A stretch of DNA of 64,000 bases, from contig NZ_QFWW01000020.1 of NCBI RefSeq assembly GCF_003265345.1, forward strand, positions 542,346-606,345. The letters run 5' to 3'. The position numbers were made by a program, and so were the translations under genes. The DNA comes from Lentzea terrae (GTDB lineage: Bacteria; Actinomycetota; Actinomycetes; Mycobacteriales; Pseudonocardiaceae). The notes beneath the pieces were generated by a model, which saw only the letters and a program-made list of their open reading frames with translations, ran no database searches and was not told the DNA's origin. This document shows, in pieces, positions 42,187 through 50,333 of this stretch (positions within the stretch are counted from its first letter, which is position 1; every line of letters begins with the position of its first letter).

Positions 42187-43356
42187 TCAAGCGGGCCAGC
42201 AGCCGGTGTAGCCCTCGGCCAGGAACCGCGACCCCGCCTCCGACCCGACGACCGACCGCAGTTCGCCCAGCTGCCGCCGCACGTCGAAGTCCGACGAGCC
42301 GGGCAACGCGTGCAACATCGTCGTCATCCAGTACGAGAAGTGCTGTGCCTTCCACACCCGGTCCAACGCCCGCGGCCCGTACTCGTCCAACGCGTCGCTG
42401 TCGTTCTTCAACAGCGCCCGCGAGATCAGCTCAGCCAGCACGCGCACGTCCGCCAGCGCCAGGTTGAGGCCCTTCGCACCGGTCGGCGGCACCGTGTGCG
42501 CGGCGTCGCCGGCGAGCAGCAACTGGCCGTGACGCATCGGTTCCGCGACGAACGACCGGAACCGCAGCACCGTCTTCTCGGTGATCGGCCCCTCGTTCAG
42601 CGTGAAGCCGTCCGGCCCGGCCACCCTGGTCTGCAGCTCCTCCCAGATCCGGTCGTCCGACCACTCGGCGGGATCGGCCGACGGGTCGCACTGGAAGTAC
42701 ATGCGCTGGTGCGTCTCGGTCCGCTGGCTGATCAACGCGAACCCGCGCGGCGAGTGCGCGTAGACCAGCTCGGGCGCGCTGCGCGGTGCCTCGGTGATGA
42801 TCCCGAACCACGCGAACGGGTACTCCCGGAAACTGTGCGTGCGCACGGCTTCCGGCACTTCAGCGCGGCAGATCGACCGCGACCCGTCCGCACCGACGAG
42901 CAGGTCGCAGTGCACCTCCTGCCGGACGCCGTCGCTGTCGACGAACCGGATCGTCGGCCCGGACAGGTCGACCGACGTGTCGCTGACGCCGAACCGCACG
43001 TCGCCGCCGTCCCGCGCACGAGCGTTGGCCAGGTCGACGAACACGTCGGTCTGCGGGTACAGCCACACCGATTCGCCCACCAGCGCCCGGAAGTCGACTC
43101 GATGGCTCTCGCCGCCGAACCGCAGGTCGATGCCCTCGTGCGGATGTCCGTCGCGCAGCACCCGGTCGGACACCCCGGTGTCGACGAGCAACCGGGCGCT
43201 GTCCGCCTCCAGGATGCCCGCGCGGACCGTGTTCTCGATCTCCACGCGCGTCCGGTGGTCGACCACGATGCTGTCGATCCCGTTGAGCGACAACAGGTGC
43301 GAGAGCATCAGCCCGGCCGGTCCACCGCCGACGATGCCGACCTGGGTCCGCGTCAC
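42187..43356 (-). CDS. pobA: 4-hydroxybenzoate 3-monooxygenase
   Basis: 389 aa, the normal length. FAD-binding GIVGGGPAGLMLSHLL at the start, RAGILEADSARLLVD, and the GD motif LLLAGDAAHTVPPTGAKGLNLALADV. The enzyme converts 4-hydroxybenzoate to protocatechuate, the substrate of the pca genes encoded upstream in the same operon. The start overlaps the pcaC stop by 4 bp and has AAGGAGG before its GTG. It ends the pcaHGBDC-pobA series. Confidence 0.93.
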   Translation of the reverse strand: MTRTQVGIVGGGPAGLMLSHLLSLNGIDSIVVDHRTRVEIENTVRAGILEADSARLLVDTGVSDRVLRDGHPHEGIDLRFGGESHRVDFRALVGESVWLYPQTDVFVDLANARARDGGDVRFGVSDTSVDLSGPTIRFVDSDGVRQEVHCDLLVGADGSRSICRAEVPEAVRTHSFREYPFAWFGIITEAPRSAPELVYAHSPRGFALISQRTETHQRMYFQCDPSADPAEWSDDRIWEELQTRVAGPDGFTLNEGPITEKTVLRFRSFVAEPMRHGQLLLAGDAAHTVPPTGAKGLNLALADVRVLAELISRALLKNDSDALDEYGPRALDRVWKAQHFSYWMTTMLHALPGSSDFDVRRQLGELRSVVGSEAGSRFLAEGYTGCWPA

Positions 43357-43712
43357 ACTTCCTCCTTCAGGACCTGCCGCGCCACCGCGAACGCGTGGTT
43401 CGCCGCAGGCACACCGCAGTAGATGGCGCTCTGCATGATCACCTCACCGATCTCCGGCACGCTCAGCCCGTTCCGCAGCGCCGCCGCGACGTGCAGCTTC
43501 AGCTCGTCCCAGTGCCCCAGCGCGATCAACGCCGTCAACGTCATCGCACTGCGCGTCCGCCGGTCCAGGCCGGGCCGCGTCCAGATCTCGCCCCACGCGT
43601 AGCGCGTGATGAAGTCCTGGAAGTCCGCCGTGAACTCGTCCGGTGCCGCCCGGTCCACGTGCGCGTCCCCGAGCACCTCACGCCGAACCCTCATGCCGTC
43701 GTCGTAGGACAC
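43353..43712 (-). CDS. pcaC: 4-carboxymuconolactone decarboxylase
   Basis: 119 aa, full length for the AhpD-fold family. ADFQDFITRYAWGEIWTRPGLDRRTRSAMTL is the PcaC signature, and HWDELKLHVAAAL and YCGVPAANHAF follow. It turns 4-carboxymuconolactone into 3-oxoadipate enol-lactone. Many actinomycetes have a fused PcaCD (PcaL); here it is separate and overlaps the pcaD end by 22 bp. GTG start at 43712. Confidence 0.93.
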   Translation of the reverse strand: MSYDDGMRVRREVLGDAHVDRAAPDEFTADFQDFITRYAWGEIWTRPGLDRRTRSAMTLTALIALGHWDELKLHVAAALRNGLSVPEIGEVIMQSAIYCGVPAANHAFAVARQVLKEEV

Positions 43713-44446
43713 CGCATCTCCTCAAGCACCCGAACCAGCACCGCCGCGACCGCAGCCGGATTTTCCGCCGGCGGCAGATGCCCGCACCCGGCCAGCACCT
43801 CGTCGGCTCCCGCCGGTGACACCACGACGTCGTGCTCCCCCACCAACACCCGCAACGGCCGCACCGCCGGACCGGCCTCGAACTGCCCCAACGCCTCGCA
43901 GGCCAACGCGTACGACTCCTGGTCCGCGTCGGCGAGCGCCCGCAGCAACGCCCCGGCCACCCGCGGCGCCCGCTCCACGAACCCCGGCGCGAACCACCGC
44001 TGCGCCGATCCCTCGACCATCACCGGCGTCCCGGCCCTGCGCACCAACGCGGCGCGCTCGCGCCACATCTCGGGCACTCCGATCCGCGGCGCCGCCCCGA
44101 TGGACACGACCGACTCGAACGGGCACTCACGTCGCGTGGCCAGCTCGAACCCGACCGCCCCGCCGAACGACACCCCGGCGTACGCAACCCGCCGCCCGCC
44201 CGCCAAGGATTCGACCCGTGAGCTCAGCTCGTCGGCGATGTCCGGCACGGTGAACGGCCCGGCGGCGGGCGCTCCGGAGCCGTGGCCGGGCAGGTCCCAG
44301 CCGATCACCTCGTACTCGCCGGACAGCACGATCGCGCAGTCCCGCCACAGCAACGCAACCGACGTGCCGAGCGAGGGACCGACCACCAGAAGCTGCTCGG
44401 AGAACTCCGATCCGGCCAGGCGCGTCAGGCTCAACTCCACGGTCAT
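43691..44446 (-). CDS. pcaD: 3-oxoadipate enol-lactonase
   Basis: 251 aa alpha/beta hydrolase. GWDLPGHGSGAP, nucleophile elbow AGVSFGGAVGFEL, VGEHDVVVSPAG with the Asp, and GCGHLPPAENP with the His. It hydrolyses 3-oxoadipate enol-lactone to 3-oxoadipate. GGGAGGGAAG precedes the ATG at 44446, which overlaps the pcaB stop by 4 bp. The next steps (PcaIJ, PcaF) are not encoded in the window. Confidence 0.88.
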   Translation of the reverse strand: MTVELSLTRLAGSEFSEQLLVVGPSLGTSVALLWRDCAIVLSGEYEVIGWDLPGHGSGAPAAGPFTVPDIADELSSRVESLAGGRRVAYAGVSFGGAVGFELATRRECPFESVVSIGAAPRIGVPEMWRERAALVRRAGTPVMVEGSAQRWFAPGFVERAPRVAGALLRALADADQESYALACEALGQFEAGPAVRPLRVLVGEHDVVVSPAGADEVLAGCGHLPPAENPAAVAAVLVRVLEEMRCPTTTA

Positions 44447-45552
44447 CTTCCCTCCCAACGCTTCAGCACGACGTCCACAAAGGACTCCGCCGCACCCAGG
44501 TACCCGGCCGGGTCCGTTCCGCCACCCTGCTCCGCCAACAACTCCCCGGCGGCATCGGCAGCCCGCCGTGCCATCACGTCCGCGTGCACCTCGAGTCCCT
44601 CTACAAGCTCGGCCGCCTGCGAAGCCGCCACCACCGCCAGTTCCAGCAGCGACCGCAACGCCGGCCACTCCGCGTGCCAGGCCCCGTCCGGTCGCTCGTC
44701 CACCGCCCGCGCCGAACACAGGTGCAGCTGCGCGCCCAGTTGCGGAGCTTGCAGCGCAGCACTGTTCACCAGCACCGACAACACCGGGTTCCGCTTGTGC
44801 GGCATGGTCGACGACCCGCCACGGCCGGCCACGGCCCCTTCGCGCACCTCACCGATCTCCGGCCGCCCCAACGTCAGCACATCCGCCGCCAGCACGCCGA
44901 GCGCTGAGCACGCCCGCACCAACGCGTCCCCAAGACGCGTCACCGGCGCCCGATACGTGTGCCAGGGCAGCCCCGGCCACACCAGCCCCAGATGCCCGGC
45001 AAACGCCGAAGCTGCCGCGATCGGATCGCCGGCGACCTTGGACAACGTTCCCGCCGCACCACCGCACTGCACCGGCAGAGACACGTCGTCGAGTTCGTCC
45101 AGCGCGTCCAGCACCCCGACCAACCACCGGGCAGCCTTCAACCCGAACGTGATCGGCACCGCGAACTGCGTCAACGTCCGCCCGGCCATGACACTCGCCC
45201 GGTGCTCGTCAGCCAGCCGCGCCAGCGCCGAACCAACGCGTTCCAAGTCCGCGGAGACCTGCGTCAACACCCCGCGCGCCAACAACATCAGCGCGGTGTC
45301 GAGCACGTCCTGACTCGTCAGTCCAGTGTGGACAGGACCGGAGACCTGAGCGCGCAACGCCGAGACCAACGGCAGCACCGGGTTGCCGGCAGCCTCGATC
45401 TCGACGGGGTCCAAGGCCGGCACCCATGACCCCAACGAGACCGGCGTGCCCAGCACCCGAGCCCACGCGACCTCGACGTCCAGCATCGCCCGGACCAGTG
45501 CGGTGTCATCCACCAGTCCGGCAGCGCGATACGACCCGGGTAGCACGATCAC
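44443..45552 (-). CDS. pcaB: 3-carboxy-cis,cis-muconate cycloisomerase (compact form)
   Basis: 369 aa, shorter than the usual 430-450. Fumarase/aspartase fold with HTGLTSQDVLDTALML, QFAVPITFGLKAARW and the signature GRGGSSTMPHKRNPVL. It forms 4-carboxymuconolactone. Compared with typical PcaB, the segment after MLDVEVAWARVLG is reduced and the C-terminal tail is short. The GTG at 45552 overlaps the pcaG stop by GTGA. An upstream in-frame extension is poor in family features. Confidence 0.85.
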   Translation of the reverse strand: MIVLPGSYRAAGLVDDTALVRAMLDVEVAWARVLGTPVSLGSWVPALDPVEIEAAGNPVLPLVSALRAQVSGPVHTGLTSQDVLDTALMLLARGVLTQVSADLERVGSALARLADEHRASVMAGRTLTQFAVPITFGLKAARWLVGVLDALDELDDVSLPVQCGGAAGTLSKVAGDPIAAASAFAGHLGLVWPGLPWHTYRAPVTRLGDALVRACSALGVLAADVLTLGRPEIGEVREGAVAGRGGSSTMPHKRNPVLSVLVNSAALQAPQLGAQLHLCSARAVDERPDGAWHAEWPALRSLLELAVVAASQAAELVEGLEVHADVMARRAADAAGELLAEQGGGTDPAGYLGAAESFVDVVLKRWEGR

Positions 45553-46043
45553 ATCCGCGGGAACGTGAAGAAAGGCGTCTCGGAGGGGCCCTGCAGGTGG
45601 ATGTCGAACCGCAACCGCCCGTCGTCCTCGCGCGAGGCCACCAACCCGTCGCGAGCACCCTCGGCCCCAGGCAGGTAGATCCGCGTGAACAACCGGTCGA
45701 GCAGCCCTCGCGCGAACACCGTCACCGCGAAGAACGGCAGCCCCGGCTCGACCGTGCTGAACCAGTAGTGCCCGGACGAGTCGGTGCAGCACCGGCCCCA
45801 CCCGGTGAACCCGGCCCCGCGGCGCCGCAGCGACCCGCCGACAGCCGGCACCACACCGGACGCGTCCGCCTGCCGGATCTCGATCATCGCGTCCGGCACG
45901 GGTGTGCCTTCGCCGTCGTACACGTGCCCGTGCAGCACCACGGATCCAGCCGACCCGAACGGCACCAGCTCGGCGTCACCGGGATACGCCAGCGCGTGGT
46001 GGAAGAACGGCCCAACGGTCTGGCCCGGCGTGGCTTCAGTCAT
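45549..46043 (-). CDS. pcaG: Protocatechuate 3,4-dioxygenase alpha subunit
   Basis: 164 aa. TPGQTVGPFFHHAL at the N-terminus is the alpha-subunit signature, IRQADASG and GWGRCCTDSSGHYWFSTVEPG form the beta sandwich, and the end is FDIHLQG. With PcaH it opens the protocatechuate ring. The start overlaps the end of pcaH by 8 bp. Confidence 0.92.
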   Translation of the reverse strand: MTEATPGQTVGPFFHHALAYPGDAELVPFGSAGSVVLHGHVYDGEGTPVPDAMIEIRQADASGVVPAVGGSLRRRGAGFTGWGRCCTDSSGHYWFSTVEPGLPFFAVTVFARGLLDRLFTRIYLPGAEGARDGLVASREDDGRLRFDIHLQGPSETPFFTFPRM

Positions 46044-46773
46044 CGGACGGCTCCAGGTAGGTCGCGTGGCTGCCGGTCAACACGATGTCCCACCGGTACC
46101 CGAGCAGCCACTCGTGCTCGGACTGGGAGTGGTCGTAGGAAGCGATCAGCCGGGCTCGCGCGGCGGGGTCGGTGATCGACTGCGCGATCGGGTCCAGCGC
46201 CAGCAACTGGTCACCGGGGAAGTACATCTGCGTGATCAGCCGTTGTGTGAAGTCGGTGCCGAACAGCGAGAAGTGGATGTGCGCGGGCCGCCACGCGTTG
46301 TGGTGGTTGCGCCACGGATACGGGCCCGGCTTGATCGATGTGAACGAATACCAACCGTGGTCGTCGGTCAGACACCGCCCGACCCCCGTGAAGAACGGGT
46401 CCAGTGGCGCCGGGTGCTGGTCGCCCTGGTGCGAGTAGCGGCCGGCCGCGTTGGCCTGCCAGATCTCGACGAGCTGCCGCCGCACCGGGCGCCCGTCGCC
46501 GTCCAGCACCCGGCCGTGCACGCGGATGCGTTCGCCGATGGGCTCGCCACCGCGCTGGATGGTCAGGTCGGACTCGACGGGAGCGACGTCGGAGTGGCCG
46601 AACACCGGGGCGAGCAGTTCGGCTCCCTCCGGGTCGACCAGCTGCAGCTCCTTGGTCGGGTGGCGCAACAGGGTGCTGCGGTACGGCGGGAAGTCCAGCA
46701 GCGGCGCACCCGTCGGTGAGTCGGCCTGGATCTTCGCGATCTCGTCGCTGATCTCGTGCTGGCTGGTCGTCAC
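46036..46773 (-). CDS. pcaH: Protocatechuate 3,4-dioxygenase beta subunit
   Basis: 245 aa. The iron-binding chain: GERIRVHGRVLDGDGRPV, EIWQANAAGRYSH, GWYSFTSIKPGPYPWRN with a Tyr ligand, and WRPAHIHFSLFG with His ligands. It catalyses intradiol cleavage of protocatechuate using Fe(III). The GTG at 46773 was chosen because the family match begins right after it; its ribosome site is weak. First gene of the pca operon, divergent from the IclR regulator, with the operator candidate in the 71-bp gap. Confidence 0.92.
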   Translation of the reverse strand: MTTSQHEISDEIAKIQADSPTGAPLLDFPPYRSTLLRHPTKELQLVDPEGAELLAPVFGHSDVAPVESDLTIQRGGEPIGERIRVHGRVLDGDGRPVRRQLVEIWQANAAGRYSHQGDQHPAPLDPFFTGVGRCLTDDHGWYSFTSIKPGPYPWRNHHNAWRPAHIHFSLFGTDFTQRLITQMYFPGDQLLALDPIAQSITDPAARARLIASYDHSQSEHEWLLGYRWDIVLTGSHATYLEPSDD

Positions 46774-46816
46774 GGGAGCAAACGCTAGGGACGCGAGCCG
46801 GGCCCCGTCGACGGTA

Positions 46817-46841
46817 GGCTTCCGCTGAGTGGAAGGAAGCC
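46817..46841. promoter_or_regulatory. IclR operator candidate of the pca operon
   Basis: TTCCGCTGAGTGGAA at 46820-46834 is a dyad with TTCC/GGAA arms, nested in GGCTTCC (46817) and GGAAGCC (46835). The right arm also serves as the ribosome site of the IclR gene, so binding would repress its own translation start region. Binding is inferred. Confidence 0.55.
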
Positions 46842-46844
46842 GCA

Positions 46845-47609
46845 ATGGCGGGGAACACCTCGGTGCCGGGAGCGACGGTGGTCGCGCGCACCATCGCGTT
46901 GCTGGCCGCGTTCGACGAGGAGCACCCCAGGCTCACCCTCACCGAGCTGAGCCAGCGCGCCGACCTGCCGCTCACCACCACGCACCGCCTGGTGAACGAG
47001 CTGACCAAGGCAGGAGCGTTAACGCGAACATCGAGCGGCTACGTCGTCGGCCAACGGCTCTGGCAGCTGGGCACGCTCGCGCCCGTGCAGACCGACCTGC
47101 GCCGCCTGGCGTCACCGTTCCTGCACGACTTCTACGCGGGCACGCTCGCCACCGTGCACCTCGGCGTCCGCGACAAGCTCAAGGTCCTCTACCTCGACCG
47201 CGTCTCGGGCCAGCGCTCGGTGCCCGTCGTCAGCGACATCGGCTCCCACCTGCCGCTGCACGCCACCGGCGTCGGCAAGGTCCTGCTCGCCCACGCGCCC
47301 GAGGCGGTGCGCCGGGAGGCGATGAAGTCGCTCGACCGCATCACCCCGTACACGATCACCCAGCCCGCACAGCTCAAGGCACAGCTCGACCGGGTGCTCA
47401 CCGACGGCTACGCCACCACCTACGAGGAGATGTCCATCGGCGGATGCAGCGTCGCGGTCCCGATCTGGCAGGACGAGACCGTCGTCGCGGCGCTCGGGGT
47501 CGTGGTGCCGTCCCTGAAGCGCGACAAGGTGCGCCTGGTCTCGGGCCTGCGGGTCGCGGCGCACGGCATCGGGCGCAGCCTCTCCAGCCGCCGATCCGGC
47601 ACGCGGTGA
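46845..47609 (+). CDS. IclR-family regulator of protocatechuate catabolism
   Basis: 254 aa. N-terminal helix-turn-helix (LTLTELSQRADLPLTTTHRLVNEL), linker, and the IclR effector domain with LPLHATGVGKVLLAHAPE and SVAVPIWQDETVVAALGVV. Divergent from pcaH, the position of PcaR/PcaU/PobR-type regulators, which respond to protocatechuate or 4-hydroxybenzoate. GGAAGGAAG lies before the ATG at 46845 and overlaps the operator candidate. Confidence 0.88.
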   Translation: MAGNTSVPGATVVARTIALLAAFDEEHPRLTLTELSQRADLPLTTTHRLVNELTKAGALTRTSSGYVVGQRLWQLGTLAPVQTDLRRLASPFLHDFYAGTLATVHLGVRDKLKVLYLDRVSGQRSVPVVSDIGSHLPLHATGVGKVLLAHAPEAVRREAMKSLDRITPYTITQPAQLKAQLDRVLTDGYATTYEEMSIGGCSVAVPIWQDETVVAALGVVVPSLKRDKVRLVSGLRVAAHGIGRSLSSRRSGTR

Positions 47610-47628
47610 GCACTCGCAGGCGAACTGA

Positions 47629-48519
47629 TCATCTGATCGTGCAGGTCGCGCCGTTCAGCGTGAACGAGGCCGGCACGTTGTTGGCGCCTTTGACCGTGCC
47701 GTTGAACCCGAGCGCCACCGAGCCGTCGGGCACGATCAGCGCGGTGTAGCCGGCGTTGGTCACGCTCACATCCGCGCCGGACTGGGACACCACGCCGTTC
47801 CACAGGTGCGACACGGTCTGCCCGTCGGCGAAGCGCCAGCGCAACGTCCAGCCGTTGACCAGGGCGCGACTGACGTTGCGCACGGTCACCTCGGCCTGGA
47901 ACGCACCCGGCCACTGCCTCTTCACCCGGTAGGTGACAACGCACGGCGGCGAGGGCGGCGCCGGCGGTGTCGTGGCCGAAGGACGAGGAGCGGAGACGGA
48001 CGGCGGGGGTGGCGGTGGCGGTGGCGGGGGTGGCGGCGGGGGTGGTGGCGCCGGCGGAGTCGAGGTTGTGCAGTCCCGCCCCCACATCCCGAGCTTTTCC
48101 TTCGACGCCTTGGATTCCGCGTCCACCAGCGGGCCGCCGTCGACGCCGGTGGCGCGCAGGATGCCGTTCTTGACGGCCAGCAACGCGTAGTCGACGCCGT
48201 CCTCGAGCAACAGCGTCACCTCGCCGGGCGTGATGCTGCCGACCAGGACGTCCTTGTCCAGCAACGTCTTCTTGGCGAACTCCACCGCCAGGGCAGCCGC
48301 GCAGGACGACGGCTCTGCCAGCAGCGAGATGCGGGCGCGGGCACCGTTCGCGAGCTCGACGGTGCGGCCGTCGATGACGGCACGCACCTTGGTCGTGGCC
48401 CCGTTCTCGATCGGCGGCGCGGAGGACTGCGGTGCTGGCGAGGGCGTGCCGCCCTGCTCGGCCGTGCAGGCGGCGGTGAGCAGGGTCAACAGCACCAAGA
48501 AGTGGTTCCGTGCTGCCAT
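47629..48519 (-). CDS. Lipoprotein: degenerate SNase-like domain, polyproline linker, CBM2
   Basis: 296 aa. Lipobox LTAAC (Cys18). Residues 40-150 resemble the staphylococcal-nuclease fold (VRAVIDGRTVELANGARARISLL, AVEFAKKTLLDKDVLVG, ESKASKEKLGMWG), but the catalytic Arg and Glu positions look replaced. A run of about 15 prolines links it to a C-terminal CBM2 (TYRVKRQWPGAFQAEVTVRN, NGWTLRWRFADGQTV, terminal Cys). CBM2 modules bind cellulose or chitin. A membrane-anchored sugar-binding protein is likely; nuclease activity is doubtful. Confidence 0.78.
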   Translation of the reverse strand: MAARNHFLVLLTLLTAACTAEQGGTPSPAPQSSAPPIENGATTKVRAVIDGRTVELANGARARISLLAEPSSCAAALAVEFAKKTLLDKDVLVGSITPGEVTLLLEDGVDYALLAVKNGILRATGVDGGPLVDAESKASKEKLGMWGRDCTTSTPPAPPPPPPPPPPPPPPPPSVSAPRPSATTPPAPPSPPCVVTYRVKRQWPGAFQAEVTVRNVSRALVNGWTLRWRFADGQTVSHLWNGVVSQSGADVSVTNAGYTALIVPDGSVALGFNGTVKGANNVPASFTLNGATCTIR

Positions 48520-48740
48520 TGCGCAAACCTATCGCCGGTGGCCGTCCGCGCAATCGGCTGTTCGGCGTTGATCAACTCGGGCGTTCAGCGGCCTGGCTGA
48601 TCCAAGCCCCCCGCGGCGAGGTGATCTGTGCGAACGTCAACGGGCCACAGTTGCGCGGATGGTTCCCTGCCGTTCACCGGCTCGTGGTGATCAACAGAAA
48701 TGATCACGACATCCAGGTTCCCTGCCTATGGAGGTCTGAA

Positions 48741-49151
48741 GTGCACACCCTGCAACCGCACTGGACGCGTCGCCTGCTCGCCGCCCTCGCCATCGTCGCG
48801 GCCGTACTCGGCGCGACCACGGTCGTCGCACCCGCGGCGGACGCCACCGTCTACGACTCCTGCACGCAGTCCCGCTGTTCGGCGGCGCGCACCGCCAACT
48901 CGACGTGGAAGTCGATGGGCTACCCCGGCTCGCGCGGCTGGTACACGTGGCCCGCCGGCCGGTACAACTTCGCCGGCGGCACGTTCTTCAACCGCGAGGG
49001 CCAGCTCCCGACCGGCTACGACTACCAGGAGTTCGACGTCTACCCGCGCGCTCGCGGTGCCGCCCGTGACGCGTACCGGATCGTCGTGAACATGGACACC
49101 GGCGTGACCTACTTCTCGCCCAACCACTACAGCGACTTCTACCGCCTGTAG
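48741..49151 (+). CDS. Secreted guanyl-specific ribonuclease (RNase Sa/St type)
   Basis: 136 aa. Signal peptide to about residue 36 (AADA). The mature part matches microbial RNases: FFNREGQLPTGYDYQEFDVYP carries the catalytic Glu, DAYRIVVN the Arg, and FSPNHYSDFYRL the His at the very end. Two Cys pairs may form disulfides. GGAGG lies 8 bp before the GTG at 48741. No barstar-type inhibitor gene is adjacent. A strong terminator follows at 49162. Confidence 0.85.
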   Translation: MHTLQPHWTRRLLAALAIVAAVLGATTVVAPAADATVYDSCTQSRCSAARTANSTWKSMGYPGSRGWYTWPAGRYNFAGGTFFNREGQLPTGYDYQEFDVYPRARGAARDAYRIVVNMDTGVTYFSPNHYSDFYRL

Positions 49152-49161
49152 CGCGTCACCG

Positions 49162-49192
49162 GGCGCTGCGGTCGATCCACGACCGCAGCGCC
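49162..49192. terminator. Terminator between the RNase and kinase genes
   Basis: GGCGCTGCGGTCG pairs exactly with CGACCGCAGCGCC over 13 bp with loop ATCCA. It lies between convergent genes (stops at 49151 and 49217). Confidence 0.8.
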
Positions 49193-49216
49193 GACCAGGT
49201 GCCCGAGGTCGACGGA

Positions 49217-49774
49217 TCAGAGGTCGCCCAGCACGTCCAGGACGCGCTTCAGCGAGCTCTCCCGGGTTTCGACGGCCGAGTCGAGCACCAGGTGGTCTTC
49301 CTCCCACGGCTCCCACAGCCCGCGCATCCGCTCGACGTGCTGCCACGGAACCGTTGCGTGCCAACCAGGAATGCCCCGTGACCGGCCTTCGACCCGTTCG
49401 CGGTGCAGGCGTTCGTCCGAGCAGACGCACTCGACGCCGACGAACACGCCACCGAGCCGTTCGGTGAGCTCACGCCACTGTGCACGAGTTTCACGGGTGT
49501 GCCCGGCCACGTCGACGATCACGTCGATCCCCAGCTGGAGGTGCCTGGCCGCCGCGGCGGTGAGCTGGAGGTCCACCACCTCGACCGCGTTCTCGTCGGT
49601 GATCGCGCGCGCCAGCACCAGCGACCCCAGCATCCAGTCCATCGAGAAGATCGGTGTGCGGAGGTGCCGGGCGAGCGACTCCGCGAGCGTGCTCTTCCCC
49701 GTGCCCGGAATCCCCGCGACCAGCACGAGCCTGGGGCGCTCCGTCGTCGGTTCCAGGTTCAGGTAGTGGTCCAT
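49217..49774 (-). CDS. P-loop kinase-like ATPase (AAA_33/zeta-toxin-like fold)
   Basis: 185 aa. LVLVAGIPGTGKSTLAESLA is Walker A, FSMDWML the following strand, IDVIVDVAGHTRETR a Walker-B-like strand, and ECVCSDERLHRERVEGR a lid with arginines. Small kinases of this kind phosphorylate nucleotides, sugars, antibiotics or RNA; no partner antitoxin is seen. Function not assignable beyond the fold. It starts 8 bp before the kup remnant ends. Confidence 0.75.
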   Translation of the reverse strand: MDHYLNLEPTTERPRLVLVAGIPGTGKSTLAESLARHLRTPIFSMDWMLGSLVLARAITDENAVEVVDLQLTAAAARHLQLGIDVIVDVAGHTRETRAQWRELTERLGGVFVGVECVCSDERLHRERVEGRSRGIPGWHATVPWQHVERMRGLWEPWEEDHLVLDSAVETRESSLKRVLDVLGDL

Positions 49775-49782
49775 GCCCCTAC

Positions 49783-50188
49783 CTAAACATCGATGTGCGC
49801 CCCCATGATCACTGTTCGCTCTCGGGGCAATCCGAAGTGCTCGGCGGCGTCCGCGGTGATGTACGACGTGGCGACGAACAGCCGCTTGCGCCAGCCGGCC
49901 ATCGTCGGCGCCTTGCCGCGCTGCAGCTCGATCTTCGACAGGAAGTACCGCGCCTGCCGCAGGTTCAGCTCGCCCTCGGTCTGGTCGGGCTCCAGCAACG
50001 CCAGCGCCGCCGGCACGTCCGGCGTCTCCATGTAGCCGAAGCGCGCGCTCACGTGGATGATCCCGTCGTCCGCGTACCCGAGCTCGTCGACCTCAATCCG
50101 GCGATCCAGCGGCACGCGCGGCACCGAGGGCTCCGACGATCACCGCCAGCCGGACGGAGTCGTGTGCGAGCTGCTGCCGATCATCCAC
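49783..50188 (-). pseudogene. kup: kup potassium transporter remnant with a large internal deletion
   Basis: From 50188 downward, VDDRQQLAHDSVRLAVIVGALG looks like the cytoplasmic N-terminus and start of helix 1 of a Kup K+ transporter. After about 22 residues the family match jumps to VPLDRRIEVDELGYADDGI in another frame and continues to YFLSKIELQRGKAPTMAGWRKRLF and ERTVIMGAHIDV, the normal Kup C-terminus, ending at 49783. About 500 residues with all membrane helices are missing. The C-terminal part is well preserved, so the deletion may be recent. Confidence 0.75.
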
Positions 50189-50235
50189 GTTCCGCACGAT
50201 AACCCCAGGACAGAGGTACCGCTGACCGAGAACCT

Positions 50236-50266
50236 TTGACATACCCATACCCCCCTAGGGTATAAA
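50236..50266 (+). promoter_or_regulatory. CsoR operator overlapping the copper operon promoter
   Basis: TTGACA (50236-50241) and TATAAA (50261-50266) are 19 bp apart. The spacer holds the dyad ATACCCCCCTAGGGTAT (50247-50263), a G-tract palindrome of the type bound by CsoR. The long spacer and the dyad within it fit tight repression released by Cu(I). Confidence 0.75.
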
Positions 50267-50333
50267 TGTGTCGAGCCCACCGCTCCCCCGGCATCACCAG
50301 CCGGCCGCGCGGTGGCCGGAGAAGGAGCGAGAC

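Noticed and set aside
47933-48190. Glycine-rich 85-residue plus-strand frame
   Set aside because: It is the antisense of the polyproline run in the CBM2 lipoprotein.
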